Source: Chimaeribacter arupi (lineage in GTDB: Bacteria > Pseudomonadota > Gammaproteobacteria > Enterobacterales > Enterobacteriaceae). Taken from it: a stretch of DNA of 64,000 nucleotides. Position numbers and translations under genes: made by a program. Numbering within the stretch: position 1 is the first letter of the stretch; each line of letters starts with the position of its first letter. Below are positions 28,028 to 39,064 of the stretch, piece by piece. The stretch spans positions 1 to 64,000 of the forward strand of contig NZ_PJZI01000028.1 of the NCBI RefSeq assembly GCF_002858805.1, in the 5' to 3' direction. The notes beneath the pieces were generated by a model. It was not told the origin of the DNA. It was given only the letters and a program-made list of their open reading frames with translations, and ran no database searches.

Positions 28028-29080
28028 GTGATGAAATCTGAGACGTTAGCGACTTCCAAGACACACCCTGTAGAAAATGAACTGGATATCCGCGGGCTGT
28101 GCTGTGCGCTGTGGCGCGGCAAACGCTGGATTATCGGGCTGGCTTTGCTGTTTGCCGCGCTGGCGCTGGGCGTCTCTTATCTGATGGTACAAAAGTGGAG
28201 CACCACGGCCATCACTGACCGGCCGACGGTCAATAACCTGGGCGGTTACTATTCGCAGCAGCAGTTCCTGCGTAACCTCGATATGCGGGCCGCCGTTGCG
28301 CCGTTGGGTGAGCAGCCTTCGATCTCAGATGAAGCCTATAATGAATTCATTATGCAACTGGCGGCGTATGACACGCGCCGCGATTTCTGGTTGCAAACGG
28401 ATTATTACAAACAACGTCAGGAAAATGATGTCAAAGCGGATGCGGCGTTACTGGACAGGCTGATTAGCACCATCCAGTTCACCCCGCGTGATGATAAAAA
28501 ATTCCTGAATGACAATGTGAAACTCACGGCAGAAACCGCCGTGGATGCCAATACGCTGTTGCGTCAGTATGTGGCTTTTGCCAGCCAGCGGGCAGTGCAA
28601 CACCTGAACGATGAATTGCAGGGGGCGTGGGCAGCGCGCACCGTCTCGATGCTGGCGCAGGTCAAACGCCAGGAAGCCGTGGCCGCGGCCGTGTATAAGC
28701 GTGCATTGAACAGCGTGGAGCAGGCGCTGAAAATTGCCCGCCAGCAAAACATCAGCCGCAGCCAGACGGATACCCCGGCTGAGCAGTTGCCGGATTCCGA
28801 CATGTTTTTATTGGGCACGCCCATGTTGCAGGCCCGCCTGGAGTCTTTACAGGCGTCCGGCCCGAGTTATGACATCAGTTACGATCAGAACCGGGCCATG
28901 TTATCGACCCTCAACGTAGGGCCGACGTTAGATGCAAAATTCCAGACCTATCGCTATCTGCGTACACCGGAGGAGCCGGTGACGCGTGATAGCCCGCGCC
29001 GCGCATTCCTGATGGTAATGTGGGGCGTTGTGGGAGCGTTGATCGGCGCGGGAATTGCTCTGGTGCGCCGACGGGCTTAA
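28028..29080 (+). CDS. wzzE: ECA chain-length regulator WzzE
   Basis: A 350-residue polysaccharide co-polymerase (class 1) with two membrane segments flanking a long periplasmic coiled-coil domain: one near residues 35-55, the other near 325-345. It sets the chain length of enterobacterial common antigen together with WzyE. ITDRPTVNNLGGYYSQQQFLRNLD and the C-terminal PRRAFLMVMWGVVGALIGAG match E. coli WzzE. Either GTG at 28028 or the adjacent ATG at 28031 may be the start; GAGG lies ten bases before the first. Confidence 0.94.
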   Translation: MMKSETLATSKTHPVENELDIRGLCCALWRGKRWIIGLALLFAALALGVSYLMVQKWSTTAITDRPTVNNLGGYYSQQQFLRNLDMRAAVAPLGEQPSISDEAYNEFIMQLAAYDTRRDFWLQTDYYKQRQENDVKADAALLDRLISTIQFTPRDDKKFLNDNVKLTAETAVDANTLLRQYVAFASQRAVQHLNDELQGAWAARTVSMLAQVKRQEAVAAAVYKRALNSVEQALKIARQQNISRSQTDTPAEQLPDSDMFLLGTPMLQARLESLQASGPSYDISYDQNRAMLSTLNVGPTLDAKFQTYRYLRTPEEPVTRDSPRRAFLMVMWGVVGALIGAGIALVRRRA

Positions 29081-29146
29081 CTGAACGATAAACGGACGCG
29101 CCAGGCACCCGCGGGCCGCGTCCCCACGACTTAAAAGAGATTCGCT

Positions 29147-30277
29147 GTGAAAGTGTTGACTGTTTTCGGCACCCGCCCGGAAGCCATTAAAATGGCCCCG
29201 CTGGTACACGCTCTGGCCCAGGATGAGGCCTTTGAAGCAAAAGTATGCGTAACGGCTCAACATCGTGAGATGTTGGATCAGGTTCTGCGTCTGTTCGATA
29301 TTGAACCCGATTTTGATCTCAACATTATGCGTCCCGGCCAGGGGCTGACCGAAATCACCTGCCGCATCCTTGAGGGGCTGAAGCCGGTGCTGGAGGCGTT
29401 CCGGCCGGACGTGGTGCTGGTGCACGGCGATACCACCACCACCATGGCCACCAGCCTGGCGGCGTTTTACCAGCGCATCCCGGTCGGCCATGTGGAGGCC
29501 GGGTTACGCACCGGCGATCTCTTTTCCCCCTGGCCGGAAGAGGCCAACCGCAAGCTTACCGGCACCCTCGCCACCTGGCACTTTGCGCCGACGGAGAATT
29601 CGCGCCGCAACCTGCTGAGCGAGTCCACACCGGAAGACCGCATCGTGGTCACCGGCAATACGGTGATTGACGCGCTGCTGTGGGTGCGTGACCGCATCCT
29701 CGGTAACGCGGCGCTGGTCGGGGAGCTGGCCCAGCGCTACGCCTTTTTAGACAATAACAAGAAACTGATACTGGTAACCGGCCACCGGCGCGAAAGCTTC
29801 GGCGGCGGGTTTGAGCGTATCTGTACCGCCCTGGCCGAGATTGCCCGCCAGCACCCGGATGTGCAGGTGGTCTACCCGGTGCACCTCAACCCGAATGTCA
29901 GCGAGCCGGTTAACCGCATCCTCAGCGGCATCGGCAACGTTTTCCTGATTGAACCGCAGGACTACCTGCCGTTTGTCTATCTGATGGATCGCGCCTACCT
30001 GATCCTCACCGACTCCGGCGGCATTCAGGAAGAAGCCCCGTCGCTCGGCAAACCGGTACTGGTGATGCGCGATACCACAGAGCGCCCGGAAGCCGTGGAC
30101 GCCGGCACCGTGCGGCTGGTCGGCACTGACATGGCAAAAATCGTGCAGGAGGTGACCCGCCTGCTGAACGATGAAAACGAATATCACGCCATGAGCCGGG
30201 CGCATAACCCTTACGGCGACGGACACGCCTGCCAGCGTATTCTTCACGCATTAAAGACCCATCAGGTGAAGCCATGA
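29147..30277 (+). CDS. wecB: UDP-N-acetylglucosamine 2-epimerase (non-hydrolysing)
   Basis: A 376-residue epimerase converting UDP-GlcNAc to UDP-ManNAc for ECA. It has the family signatures [13 protein letters not shown] at the N-terminus, [37 protein letters not shown] and [19 protein letters not shown]. It starts with GTG, has the same length as E. coli WecB and overlaps wecC by four bases (ATGA), implying coupled translation. Confidence 0.97.
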   Translation: MKVLTVFGTRPEAIKMAPLVHALAQDEAFEAKVCVTAQHREMLDQVLRLFDIEPDFDLNIMRPGQGLTEITCRILEGLKPVLEAFRPDVVLVHGDTTTTMATSLAAFYQRIPVGHVEAGLRTGDLFSPWPEEANRKLTGTLATWHFAPTENSRRNLLSESTPEDRIVVTGNTVIDALLWVRDRILGNAALVGELAQRYAFLDNNKKLILVTGHRRESFGGGFERICTALAEIARQHPDVQVVYPVHLNPNVSEPVNRILSGIGNVFLIEPQDYLPFVYLMDRAYLILTDSGGIQEEAPSLGKPVLVMRDTTERPEAVDAGTVRLVGTDMAKIVQEVTRLLNDENEYHAMSRAHNPYGDGHACQRILHALKTHQVKP

Positions 30278-31536
30278 GTTTTGAAACTATCTCTGTGATC
30301 GGCCTGGGCTACATCGGCCTGCCGACGGCGGCGGCCTTTGCCTCCCGCCAGAAAAACGTGATCGGTGTGGACATCAACCCACACGCGGTGGAAACCATCA
30401 ACCGCGGCGCGATTCACATCGTCGAGCCGGATCTGGATGTGGTGGTCAAACGCGCCGTGGAGGAGAAGTACCTCCGCGCGGTGATTGCCCCGCAGCCCGC
30501 CGATGCGTTCCTGATCGCGGTGCCGACCCCGTTTAAAGGCGACCATCAGCCCGACATGGTGTATGTCGAGGCCGCGGCCCGCGCCATCGCCACCGTGCTG
30601 AAAAAGGGCGATCTGGTGATCCTCGAGTCCACCTCGCCGGTGGGTGCCACTGAGCAGATGGCCGGTTGGCTGGCGGACTCACGCCCGGATTTGACCTTCC
30701 CGCAGCAGGCAGGTGACCAGGCGGACGTCAACATCGCCTATTGCCCGGAGCGCGTGCTGCCGGGGCAGGTGATGGTGGAGCTTATCAAGAATGACCGGGT
30801 GATCGGCGGCATGACGCCCGCCTGTTCCGCCCGCGCCAGCGCGCTGTACAACATCTTCCTGGAAGGGGAGTGCGTGGAAACCAACGCGCGCACCGCAGAG
30901 ATGTGCAAACTCACCGAAAACAGCTTCCGCGATGTGAACATCGCCTTCGCTAATGAGCTGTCACTGATCTGCGCTGCACAGGGCATCAACGTCTGGGAGC
31001 TGATCCGGCTGGCGAACCGCCACCCGCGCGTCAACATCCTGCAACCCGGCCCCGGTGTCGGCGGCCACTGTATCGCGGTTGACCCGTGGTTTATCGTGGC
31101 ACAGAACCCGGATCTGGCGCGGCTTATCCGCACTGCGCGTGAAGTGAATGACAGCAAACCGCATTGGGTGGTGGAGCAGGTCAAAGCTGCCGTGGCGGAT
31201 TGCCTGGCCGCCAATGACCAGCGCGCCTCAGAGGTGACCATCGCCTGCTTTGGCCTGGCGTTCAAACCCAACATTGATGACCTGCGCGAAAGCCCGGCGG
31301 TGGAAGTCGCGAAGATGATCGCTGAATGGCACCGCGGCGACACGCTGGTCGTCGAGCCGCATGTTGACCACCTGCCGCCCGCGTTGACCGGCCACACCAC
31401 GCTGGTGGGCCTCGATGAGGCGTTGCAGCGTGCGGACGTGGTGGTGATGCTGGTAGACCATCAGGTATTTAACGCCATTCCGGCGGCGGACATCCGCCAG
31501 CCGTGGATTGTGGATACCAAAGGGGTGTGGCGCTGA
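30274..31536 (+). CDS. wecC: UDP-N-acetyl-D-mannosamine dehydrogenase
   Basis: A 420-residue NAD-dependent four-electron dehydrogenase oxidising UDP-ManNAc to UDP-ManNAcA, the uronic acid of ECA. The Rossmann motif [17 protein letters not shown] begins at residue 8; the catalytic-cysteine region is [16 protein letters not shown] near residue 265; the C-terminal domain includes [17 protein letters not shown]. The next gene is rffH only 63 bases downstream; rffG, which normally follows wecC, is missing. Confidence 0.97.
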   Translation: MSFETISVIGLGYIGLPTAAAFASRQKNVIGVDINPHAVETINRGAIHIVEPDLDVVVKRAVEEKYLRAVIAPQPADAFLIAVPTPFKGDHQPDMVYVEAAARAIATVLKKGDLVILESTSPVGATEQMAGWLADSRPDLTFPQQAGDQADVNIAYCPERVLPGQVMVELIKNDRVIGGMTPACSARASALYNIFLEGECVETNARTAEMCKLTENSFRDVNIAFANELSLICAAQGINVWELIRLANRHPRVNILQPGPGVGGHCIAVDPWFIVAQNPDLARLIRTAREVNDSKPHWVVEQVKAAVADCLAANDQRASEVTIACFGLAFKPNIDDLRESPAVEVAKMIAEWHRGDTLVVEPHVDHLPPALTGHTTLVGLDEALQRADVVVMLVDHQVFNAIPAADIRQPWIVDTKGVWR

Positions 31537-31599
31537 GCCGCACCTCCCCGGAGCGTTTAGGGCTGAACGATTCCCCGCCGAGGCGGGACTGGAGAGCAT

Positions 31600-32481
31600 A
31601 TGAAAGGCATTATTCTGGCGGGCGGCTCCGGCACCCGGCTTCACCCCATCACCCGCGGCGTATCCAAACAGCTGCTGCCGATTTACGACAAGCCGATGAT
31701 TTACTATCCGCTGTCGGTGCTGATGCTGGCGGGTATCCGCGACATCCTGATTATCTCCACGCCGGAGGATATGGCCTCTTACCAGCGTTTGCTGGGCAGC
31801 GGCGAAGAGTTCGGCATCCGCCTGCAGTATGAGGTGCAGGCCAGCCCGGACGGGCTGGCGCAGGCGTTCCTGATTGGTGAAGAATTCATCAACGGCGAGC
31901 CTACCTGCCTGGTGCTGGGCGACAACATCTATTTCGGCCAGGCGTTCAGCCCGAAACTGAAAAATGTGGCGGCGCGTGAGCGCGGTGCCACGGTGTTCGG
32001 CTATCAGGTGATGGACCCGGAGCGCTTCGGTGTGGTGGAATTTGACGAGAACTTCCGCGCCCTGTCGCTGGAGGAGAAGCCGGTCAAACCGCGTTCCAAC
32101 TGGGCGGTGACCGGCCTCTATTTCTATGATGCGCAGGTGGTCGAGTTCGCCAAACAGGTAAAACCGTCGGTGCGCGGCGAACTGGAGATCACCTCGATTA
32201 ACCAGATGTACCTGGACCGCGGTGAACTGACGGTGGAATTGCTGGGGCGCGGCTTCGCCTGGCTCGATACCGGCACCCATGACAGCCTGATCGAGGCGAG
32301 CAGCTTCGTGCAGACGGTGGAAAAACGCCAGGGCTTCAAAATTGCCTGTCTGGAAGAGATTGGCTGGCGCAACGGCTGGCTGGATGACGAGGCGATCCGC
32401 CGCGCTGCCCAGTCGCTGGCGAAAACCGGCTACGGCAAATACCTGCTGGATCTGTTACATGCGCGTCCACGCCAATATTGA
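31600..32481 (+). CDS. rffH: Glucose-1-phosphate thymidylyltransferase
   Basis: A 293-residue nucleotidyltransferase making dTDP-glucose, the precursor of dTDP-Fuc4NAc in ECA. The pyrophosphorylase signature [20 protein letters not shown] is at residues 8-27, followed by [12 protein letters not shown] and LGDNIYFG. It belongs to the RmlA/RffH family; the RffH name rests on its location in the ECA cluster. It ends inside wecD, whose start overlaps by 23 bases. Its product needs a 4,6-dehydratase (RffG/RmlB) that is not encoded here. Confidence 0.94.
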   Translation: MKGIILAGGSGTRLHPITRGVSKQLLPIYDKPMIYYPLSVLMLAGIRDILIISTPEDMASYQRLLGSGEEFGIRLQYEVQASPDGLAQAFLIGEEFINGEPTCLVLGDNIYFGQAFSPKLKNVAARERGATVFGYQVMDPERFGVVEFDENFRALSLEEKPVKPRSNWAVTGLYFYDAQVVEFAKQVKPSVRGELEITSINQMYLDRGELTVELLGRGFAWLDTGTHDSLIEASSFVQTVEKRQGFKIACLEEIGWRNGWLDDEAIRRAAQSLAKTGYGKYLLDLLHARPRQY

Positions 32482-33166
32482 GCCGCTGGCCTGGGAGAGT
32501 GATTTCTTCCAGCGCACCAGCGCAAAGCTTCATTTCACGGCACAAGCCGCGCCGCTGACCGGCGAGCGGCTGGATGCTTACCAGATTGTGCAGGCCAAAA
32601 TTGCGGCCGCCGATCTGCCGCTGGCCGATGGGCTGGCCGGGCTGGGGTTCCGCCTGGCGGAAGGGGAAGTCGATTTTACCCTGGCCGTCGCGCCGGATGA
32701 TGCCGCGCCCTCCCATTCACTGACCCTCCGGCCTGCCAATGAGGCGGATATTCCCGCCCTGCAACAGGCCGCGGCCACCGCTTTTGCCCTCAGCCGGTTC
32801 CGTGCGCCCTGGTACCTGCCGCAGGACAGCGGCCGCTTCTATGCCCAGTGGGTCACCAACGCGGTGCGCGGCAGCTTTGACCACCTTTGCCTGCTGGCGG
32901 AGGATGAGCAGCAACGGCCACAGGGGTTTGTCACCCTGCGGCGGACGGGCGAACATGACGCGCGCATCGGTTTGCTGGCCGCCTGGCCGGGTGCCGCCGG
33001 GCGCGGCGTGGGCAAGTGCCTGATGCAGGCAGCAAAACAGTGGTGCCGGGCAGAACAGCGTTCACACCTGCACGTGGCGACCCAGAGCGGAAACGTCGCG
33101 GCAATGCGTCTCTATATTGGCAGTGGTGCGTCAGTGGCGGCCACTTCATTTTGGTTGTACAGGTGA
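32459..33166 (+). CDS. wecD: dTDP-fucosamine acetyltransferase
   Basis: A 235-residue GNAT-family enzyme that acetylates dTDP-Fuc4N to dTDP-Fuc4NAc with acetyl-CoA. The C-terminal half has the conserved [27 protein letters not shown], the acetyl-CoA-binding [11 protein letters not shown] and the end motif of E. coli RffC (SGA...FWLYR). The ATG at 32459 gives the family N-terminus [14 protein letters not shown] and overlaps the end of rffH. A longer in-frame start at 32342 would run deep inside rffH and is rejected. Confidence 0.93.
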   Translation: MRVHANIEPLAWESDFFQRTSAKLHFTAQAAPLTGERLDAYQIVQAKIAAADLPLADGLAGLGFRLAEGEVDFTLAVAPDDAAPSHSLTLRPANEADIPALQQAAATAFALSRFRAPWYLPQDSGRFYAQWVTNAVRGSFDHLCLLAEDEQQRPQGFVTLRRTGEHDARIGLLAAWPGAAGRGVGKCLMQAAKQWCRAEQRSHLHVATQSGNVAAMRLYIGSGASVAATSFWLYR

Positions 33167-33170
33167 TCCT

Positions 33171-34301
33171 ATGATTCCATTTAATGCGCCACCGGTAGTG
33201 GGCACTGAAATTGATTACATGCAGTCTGCCATGAGCAGCGGCAAACTGTGCGGCGACGGCGGCTACACCCGCCGCTGCCAGCAGTGGATTGAACAGAATT
33301 TTGGCTGCCCGAAAGTGTTGCTCACCCCGTCCTGCACCGCGTCGCTGGAGATGGCCGCGCTGCTGCTCGACATCAAAGCGGGTGATGAAGTGATCATGCC
33401 GAGCTACACCTTTGTCTCGACTGCCAACGCCTTTGTGCTGCGCGGCGCGAAAATCGTGTTTGTGGATATCCGCCCGGATACCATGAACATTGATGAAACC
33501 AAAATCGAGGCGGCAATCACTGAGAACACCCGCGCCATCGTGCCGGTGCACTACGCGGGCGTGGCCTGTGAAATGGACACCATCATGGCGCTGGCAGAAA
33601 AGTACCACCTGTACGTGGTGGAAGATGCCGCCCAGGGCGTGATGTCGAAATACAAAGGCAAAGCGCTCGGCACCATCGGCCACATCGGCTGCTTCAGCTT
33701 CCATGAAACCAAAAACTACACCGCAGGCGGTGAGGGCGGCGCGACGCTTATCAATGATCGCGCGCTGATTGAGCGGGCCGAGATCATCCGTGAAAAAGGC
33801 ACCAACCGCAGCCAGTTCTTCCGCGGCCAGGTCGACAAATACACCTGGCGGGACATCGGCTCCAGTTACCTGATGTCTGACCTGCAGGCCGGGTATCTCT
33901 GGGCGCAACTGGAAGCGGCTGACCGCATCAACCAGCGCCGCCTGCTGCTCTGGACGAACTATTACGAGGCGCTGTCACGGCTGGCAAAACAGGGCCGCAT
34001 TTCGCTGCCTGCCATTCCGGCCAGTTGCGTGCACAACGCCCACATGTTCTACATCAAGCTGCGGGACATCGCGGAGCGTGACGCCTTGATCGCCTACATG
34101 AAAGAGGCGGAGATCATGACGGTGTTCCACTATATCCCGCTGCACAGCAGCCCGGCCGGGCAACAGTTTGGCCGTTTCGCCGGGGAAGACCGCTTCACCA
34201 CCGCAGAAAGCGAGCGGCTGGTGCGCTTGCCGCTGTTCTACAACCTGCCTGATGTTAACCAACGCACGGTCATTAATACGCTTCTGAGCTTCTTTGCCTG
34301 A
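33171..34301 (+). CDS. wecE: dTDP-4-amino-4,6-dideoxygalactose transaminase
   Basis: A 376-residue PLP-dependent sugar aminotransferase of the DegT/DnrJ/EryC1 family, forming dTDP-Fuc4N from dTDP-4-keto-6-deoxyglucose. The start MIPFNAPPVVGTE matches E. coli WecE; PSCTASLEMAALLLDI and the internal-aldimine lysine region FSFHETKNYTAGGEGG near residue 180 are intact. The ATG at 33171 is preceded by AGGTGAT. A frame beginning at 33117 would overlap wecD and lacks homology there. It ends one base before wzxE begins. Confidence 0.96.
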   Translation: MIPFNAPPVVGTEIDYMQSAMSSGKLCGDGGYTRRCQQWIEQNFGCPKVLLTPSCTASLEMAALLLDIKAGDEVIMPSYTFVSTANAFVLRGAKIVFVDIRPDTMNIDETKIEAAITENTRAIVPVHYAGVACEMDTIMALAEKYHLYVVEDAAQGVMSKYKGKALGTIGHIGCFSFHETKNYTAGGEGGATLINDRALIERAEIIREKGTNRSQFFRGQVDKYTWRDIGSSYLMSDLQAGYLWAQLEAADRINQRRLLLWTNYYEALSRLAKQGRISLPAIPASCVHNAHMFYIKLRDIAERDALIAYMKEAEIMTVFHYIPLHSSPAGQQFGRFAGEDRFTTAESERLVRLPLFYNLPDVNQRTVINTLLSFFA

Positions 34302-34302
34302 T

Positions 34303-35553
34303 ATGTCACTGGCCAAAGCATCTGTCTGGACCGCAGGCTCGACGTTAGTCAAAATTGGCGTCGGGCTGATTGTGGTCAAACTTCTTGCCGTCAGCTTCGG
34401 CCCCAGCGGGGTCGGGCAGGCGGGTAACTTTCGTCAACTGATCACCGTGCTGGGCGTGCTCTCCGGCGCGGGTATTTTCAACGGCGTCACCAAATATGTG
34501 GCGGAGCACCAGCAGGACGAAGCACGGCTGCGGGCGGTGCTCGGCACCGCGTCAACGCTGATCCTCGGCTTCTCCACGCTGCTGGCGCTGGTGTTCCTGC
34601 TGGCGGCGGCCCCGGTCAGCGTCGGGCTGTTCGGCCACGACCGCTACCAGAATGTGGTGCGCAGTGTGGCGCTGGTGCAGATGGGGATCGCCTACGCCAA
34701 CTTTTTCCTGGCGATCCTGAAAGGTTACCGCGACGCGCTGGGCAACGCGCTGGCGATTGTCGGCGGCAGCCTGATCGGGCTGGTGGCGTATATCCTCTGT
34801 GTCCGGCTGGGGGGGTATGAGGGCGCGCTGGCCGGGCTGGCGCTGGTGCCGGCGCTGGCGGTGATCCCGGCCGGGCTGTTGCTGGCAAAACGCCGCCGCT
34901 TCCCGTTGCGTGACCTGAAGCCAGGCTGGGACCGGCTGCTGGCCGGGCAGTACGCCAAGTTCACGCTGATGGCGCTGATGACCGCCGTGACCCTGCCGGT
35001 CGCCTATATCATGATGCGTAACCTGCTGGCCGCGCACGACGGCTGGGACGCCGTCGGCATCTGGCAGGGCGTGAGCAGCATTTCTGATGCCTACCTGCAA
35101 TTTATCACCGCGTCGTTCAGCGTTTACCTGCTGCCGACGCTGTCACGCCTGACGGAGAAAACCGCCGTCACCCGTGAGATCGGCCGCTCGCTGGCGTTCG
35201 TGTTGCCGGCAGTGGCGGTGGTGAGCTTCGGCGTCTGGCTGCTGCGTGATGTGGCGATCTGGCTGCTGTTCTCTGAAAAATTTACCGCAATGCGTGACTT
35301 GTTCGCCTGGCAACTGGTGGGTGACGTGTTCAAGGTCGGCGCTTATGTCTATGGCTACCTGGTGATTGCCCGTGCCTCGCTGCGTTTTTACCTGCTCACC
35401 GAGCTGAGCCAGTTCCTGCTGCTCACCGGTTTTGCCCACTGGCTGATTCCGGCACACGGCGCGCTGGGGGCGGCACAGGCGTATATGGCCACCTATTGCC
35501 TCTATTTCTTGCTCTGTAGCACTGTTTTCCTGATTTATCGTAGGCGGGCATGA
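34303..35553 (+). CDS. wzxE: Lipid III flippase WzxE
   Basis: A 416-residue MATE/Wzx-type flippase with about twelve membrane segments; it moves the undecaprenyl-linked ECA trisaccharide across the inner membrane. The N-terminus [19 protein letters not shown] and later [26 protein letters not shown] region are nearly identical to E. coli WzxE, as is the length. The start is the ATG at 34303, immediately after the wecE stop. The end overlaps wecF by four bases. Confidence 0.95.
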   Translation: MSLAKASVWTAGSTLVKIGVGLIVVKLLAVSFGPSGVGQAGNFRQLITVLGVLSGAGIFNGVTKYVAEHQQDEARLRAVLGTASTLILGFSTLLALVFLLAAAPVSVGLFGHDRYQNVVRSVALVQMGIAYANFFLAILKGYRDALGNALAIVGGSLIGLVAYILCVRLGGYEGALAGLALVPALAVIPAGLLLAKRRRFPLRDLKPGWDRLLAGQYAKFTLMALMTAVTLPVAYIMMRNLLAAHDGWDAVGIWQGVSSISDAYLQFITASFSVYLLPTLSRLTEKTAVTREIGRSLAFVLPAVAVVSFGVWLLRDVAIWLLFSEKFTAMRDLFAWQLVGDVFKVGAYVYGYLVIARASLRFYLLTELSQFLLLTGFAHWLIPAHGALGAAQAYMATYCLYFLLCSTVFLIYRRRA

Positions 35554-36635
35554 CAACACTTATTCACGTTCTGGGATCTGACATCCCACACCATAACCTC
35601 ACGGTGCTGCGCTTCTTTAACGATGTGCTGTCGAAGCGCGTCCCGGCCGGGCAGGCGCAGGCCTTTATGGTCGCCGCCGCTGACGCCGCCGCGTTCGCCG
35701 ATTTCCGTCACCTTGAGATTGAGGTTTTCCCGGATAAACCGGCGCTGGCGCAGGCCGTGGTTCGCCGCGCGCAGCAGGATCGGCAGACACGCTTTTTCCT
35801 GCACGGGCAATTTAACCCGGCGCTGTGGCTGGCGCTGTTGCAGCGCAAGATCCGGCCGCAACAGGTTTACTGGCATGTCTGGGGGGCGGATCTGTATGAA
35901 GAGGCGAAAGGCTGGAAATTCCGCGCCTTCTACCTGCTGCGCCGTTTGGCGCAAGGGCGGGTTGGGCATGTGTTCGCCACGCGCGGAGACATCCAGTATT
36001 ACCGGCAGCGCCACCCGCGCGTGCCGGCCTCGTTGCTCTATTTCCCGACGCGCATGGACCCGGCGCTGACCGCGCCCGTGCGTACCCAGGTGGAAGGCCA
36101 ACCGCTGACGATTCTGGTCGGGAACTCCGGCGACCCAACCAACCGCCACATTGAGGCGTTGCAGGCGATCCACCGTGAGTTCGGCAGCCAGGTCAACGTG
36201 GTGGTGCCGCTGGGCTACCCGGCCAATAACGAGGCGTATATTGCGCAGATCCGGCAGGCGGGCGCGGCACTGTTCCCGGCGGAAAACCTGCAACTGCTGA
36301 CGGAGCAGATGGCGTTTCCGGACTACCTGACGCTGCTGCAACGCTGCGACCTCGGCTACTTTATCTTTAACCGCCAGCAGGGCATCGGTACGCTCTGTTT
36401 GCTGATTCAGTTCGGCATTCCGTTTGTGCTGAGCCGCAAAAACCCGTTCTGGCAGGATCTGGCGGAGCAGCACCTGCCGGTGCTGTTTTATGGCGATGCG
36501 CTGGATGAGGCCACGGTGCGCGAAGCGCAACGGCAGATGGCGCTGGTGGATAAGCAGGCGATCGCCTTCTTCAACCCAAACTATATTGAGGGCTGGGTAA
36601 GCGCCCTGGCGCAGGCAGCGGGGGAGATACAATGA
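35550..36635 (+). CDS. wecF: TDP-N-acetylfucosamine:lipid II transferase
   Basis: A 361-residue glycosyltransferase of the WecF family (GT56) that adds Fuc4NAc to the lipid-linked disaccharide, completing lipid III. The N-terminus [20 protein letters not shown] and [18 protein letters not shown] are characteristic, with [14 protein letters not shown] further on. It overlaps both neighbours by four bases (ATGA), so translation of wzxE, wecF and wzyE is coupled. Confidence 0.95.
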   Translation: MTTLIHVLGSDIPHHNLTVLRFFNDVLSKRVPAGQAQAFMVAAADAAAFADFRHLEIEVFPDKPALAQAVVRRAQQDRQTRFFLHGQFNPALWLALLQRKIRPQQVYWHVWGADLYEEAKGWKFRAFYLLRRLAQGRVGHVFATRGDIQYYRQRHPRVPASLLYFPTRMDPALTAPVRTQVEGQPLTILVGNSGDPTNRHIEALQAIHREFGSQVNVVVPLGYPANNEAYIAQIRQAGAALFPAENLQLLTEQMAFPDYLTLLQRCDLGYFIFNRQQGIGTLCLLIQFGIPFVLSRKNPFWQDLAEQHLPVLFYGDALDEATVREAQRQMALVDKQAIAFFNPNYIEGWVSALAQAAGEIQ

Positions 36636-38002
36636 CGCTGGGCGAATTTGGCGGGCTGAGTGTGGTTTATCTCGCATCGCTGCTGTTTATCCTGACGCTG
36701 AGCTACCGGGAATTTCGCCGGGTGCGGTTTAACTTCAACGTCTTTTTCTCGCTGCTCTATCTGCTGACCTTCTATTTCGGCTTCCCGCTCACCTGCGTGC
36801 TGGTGTTTGAATTTGATGTCGCGGTGGTACCGCCGGAATTCCTGTTGCAGGCGCTGCTGGCGGCCACCTGTTTCTACGCCATTTACTACGTGGCCTATAA
36901 AACGCGGATACGCACCACCACGGCGGCGGTGCGGCCACCGGTGTTCACCCTGAACCGGATAGAGGCGCACCTCACCTGGGGGCTGCTGGCGCTGATTGCG
37001 ATAGGCACCGTCACCGTGTTCTTTATGCACAACGGCTTCCTGCTGTTTAAGCTCAACGCCTACAGCGAGATCTTCTCCAGTGAGGTGTCCGGTGTGGCGC
37101 TGAAGCGCTTCTTCTACTTCTTCATCCCGGCGATGCTGGTGGTCTACTTCCTGCGGCAGGACCTGCGCAGCTGGCTGTTCTTCCTGGTCAGCACCGTGGC
37201 CTTCGGCATCCTGACCTATATGATCGTCGGCGGCACGCGCGCCAACATCATCATCGCGTTTGCGCTGTTTTTGTTCATCGGCATTGTGCGCGGCTGGATT
37301 ACCTTGTGGATGCTGGCGGCCGCCGGGGTGTTCGGCATCGTCGGCATGTTCTGGCTGGCGCTGAAGCGCTATAGCCTGGACGTGAGCGGTGCGGAGGCGT
37401 TCTACACCTTCCTGTACCTGACGCGCGACACCTTCTCGCCGTGGGAAAACCTGGCGCTGCTGCTGCAAAACTATGACAAGATCGACTTCCAGGGGCTGGC
37501 GCCGATGGCGCGCGACTTCTATGTGTTCATTCCCAGCTGGCTCTGGCCGGGGCGGCCGTCGGAAGTGCTCAACAGCGCCAACTACTTTACCTGGGAAGTG
37601 CTGGACAACCACTCCGGCCTCGCCATCTCGCCCACGCTTATCGGGTCGCTGGTGGTGATGGGCGGCGTCTGGTTTATCCCGCTTGGTGCCGTGGCGGTCG
37701 GTTGGGTGATCAAATGGTTTGACTGGCTGTATGAGCAGGGCAAAGCGGAGAACAACCGCTATAAATCGGCGGTGTTGCAGGCGTTCTGTTTTGGGGCAGT
37801 GTTTAATATGATCGTGCTGGCACGCGAGGGCGTTGACGCCTTTGGCTCCCGCGTGGTCTTCTTCTGCCTGATTTTTGGTGCCTGTCTGGTAGCGGCGAAA
37901 CTGTTGTACTGGATGCTTGATGCAGGCGGCCTGGTAAGGCCGCGCGGCGGTCGCGGGGAAAGGGTTTCCCAGGCGTCGCCCCCGGCGGACGGCATCCTGT
38001 AA
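36632..38002 (+). CDS. wzyE: ECA polymerase WzyE
   Basis: A 456-residue inner-membrane polymerase with about eleven predicted segments. It joins lipid III repeat units into ECA chains at the periplasmic face, in concert with Wzz[22 protein letters not shown] and [19 protein letters not shown] are typical of the family (E. coli 450 residues). The last fifteen or so residues are a Pro/Gly/Arg-rich tail of low conservation. Confidence 0.95.
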   Translation: MTLGEFGGLSVVYLASLLFILTLSYREFRRVRFNFNVFFSLLYLLTFYFGFPLTCVLVFEFDVAVVPPEFLLQALLAATCFYAIYYVAYKTRIRTTTAAVRPPVFTLNRIEAHLTWGLLALIAIGTVTVFFMHNGFLLFKLNAYSEIFSSEVSGVALKRFFYFFIPAMLVVYFLRQDLRSWLFFLVSTVAFGILTYMIVGGTRANIIIAFALFLFIGIVRGWITLWMLAAAGVFGIVGMFWLALKRYSLDVSGAEAFYTFLYLTRDTFSPWENLALLLQNYDKIDFQGLAPMARDFYVFIPSWLWPGRPSEVLNSANYFTWEVLDNHSGLAISPTLIGSLVVMGGVWFIPLGAVAVGWVIKWFDWLYEQGKAENNRYKSAVLQAFCFGAVFNMIVLAREGVDAFGSRVVFFCLIFGACLVAAKLLYWMLDAGGLVRPRGGRGERVSQASPPADGIL

Positions 38003-38010
38003 GGAAATTC

Positions 38011-38751
38011 ATGGACTCATTACGTTCTGTCCCCAAATACACCATCCGTGGCCTGGAGATTTGGGGTTTTAAAAATATGGCGCAGTTTCTCGACCACCTG
38101 TTTGCCGGCCGCCAGGTGCGCACCGGCACACTGGTGGCGATTAACGCTGAAAAGGTGCTGGCGACAGAACGCGACGCTGCCCTGCACGCGCTGATCAACG
38201 GTGTGGAGTATAAGTACGCCGACGGCATCAGCATTGTGCGCTCTATCCGGCGCAAATACCCTGGGGCGGAGGTGTCGCGCATCGCCGGGGCGGATCTCTG
38301 GGAAGCCTTGATGGCGCGCGCCGGGCAGGAGGGCACGCCGGTGTTCCTGATTGGCGGCAAACCGGAGATTCTGGCCCAGACGGAAGAAAAGCTGCGCGCG
38401 CAGTGGAACGTCAACATTGTCGGCAGCCAGAACGGCTACTTCACGCCGGAGCAGCGCCAGCCACTGTTCGAGCGGGTAAAAGCCAGCGGCGCGGCCATTG
38501 TCACCGTGGCGATGGGCTCACCGCGGCAGGAAGTGCTGATGCGCGACTGCCGGGCGCTCTACCCGCACGCGCTCTATATGGGCGTTGGCGGTACCTACGA
38601 TGTGTTTACCGGCCATGTAAAGCGTGCGCCGAAATTCTGGCAGAACACCGGGCTGGAGTGGCTCTACCGGCTTCTCCTGCAACCAAGCCGCCTCGGCCGC
38701 CAGTTAAAACTGCTGAAATACCTGCGTTACCACTTCACCAACCAACTCTGA
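38011..38751 (+). CDS. wecG: UDP-N-acetyl-D-mannosaminuronic acid transferase
   Basis: A 246-residue GT26 (WecG/TagA/CpsF) glycosyltransferase that adds ManNAcA to GlcNAc-PP-undecaprenol, giving lipid [59 protein letters not shown] and [18 protein letters not shown] are conserved. AAGGAAATTC precedes the ATG. It is the last gene of the ECA cluster; a weak hairpin follows. Confidence 0.96.
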   Translation: MDSLRSVPKYTIRGLEIWGFKNMAQFLDHLFAGRQVRTGTLVAINAEKVLATERDAALHALINGVEYKYADGISIVRSIRRKYPGAEVSRIAGADLWEALMARAGQEGTPVFLIGGKPEILAQTEEKLRAQWNVNIVGSQNGYFTPEQRQPLFERVKASGAAIVTVAMGSPRQEVLMRDCRALYPHALYMGVGGTYDVFTGHVKRAPKFWQNTGLEWLYRLLLQPSRLGRQLKLLKYLRYHFTNQL

Positions 38752-39064
38752 TTCTGCGTACGCCCTGCACAACAGGGCGTAATTTGCACACTTTTTGCAA
38801 AAAAAGCGGTGAGCTTGCTTCAAGGCTTGCACATTCTGGTTTGCTTCTGTTGAGAAAATACGGAACCATAGCGCCCGGTAAAACCCGGCAGGCACCTGCC
38901 GGACGGCGGTTGGGCCATTTCTTCCCTATCCTCTTTCTATAGGGAATCCCCGGCACAGTCCGCTTGCCCAGGCAGCGTTCCGCTGCTTTTTTCGGTCTAC
39001 CACCAAAAAAATAACATTCCGGCCTGTCCGGAAGGCATACACAACACGCGAAAACAGAGGATCT
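38752..39064. other. Intergenic region between wecG and yifK
   Basis: 313 bases without a gene. A stem TACGCCCTG/CAGGGCGTA at 38759-38781 may end the ECA transcript, although the T run after it is poor. A perfect palindrome CCGGCAGG-CA-CCTGCCGG lies at 38885-38902. The remainder is the leader of yifK, which in E. coli is controlled by Lrp and the sRNA GcvB; I could not pick a convincing promoter here. Confidence 0.55.

Noticed and set aside
38759-38781. Strong ECA operon terminator
   Set aside because: The stem is perfect but the following T run is poor, so it was described only as a possible terminator within the intergenic entry.
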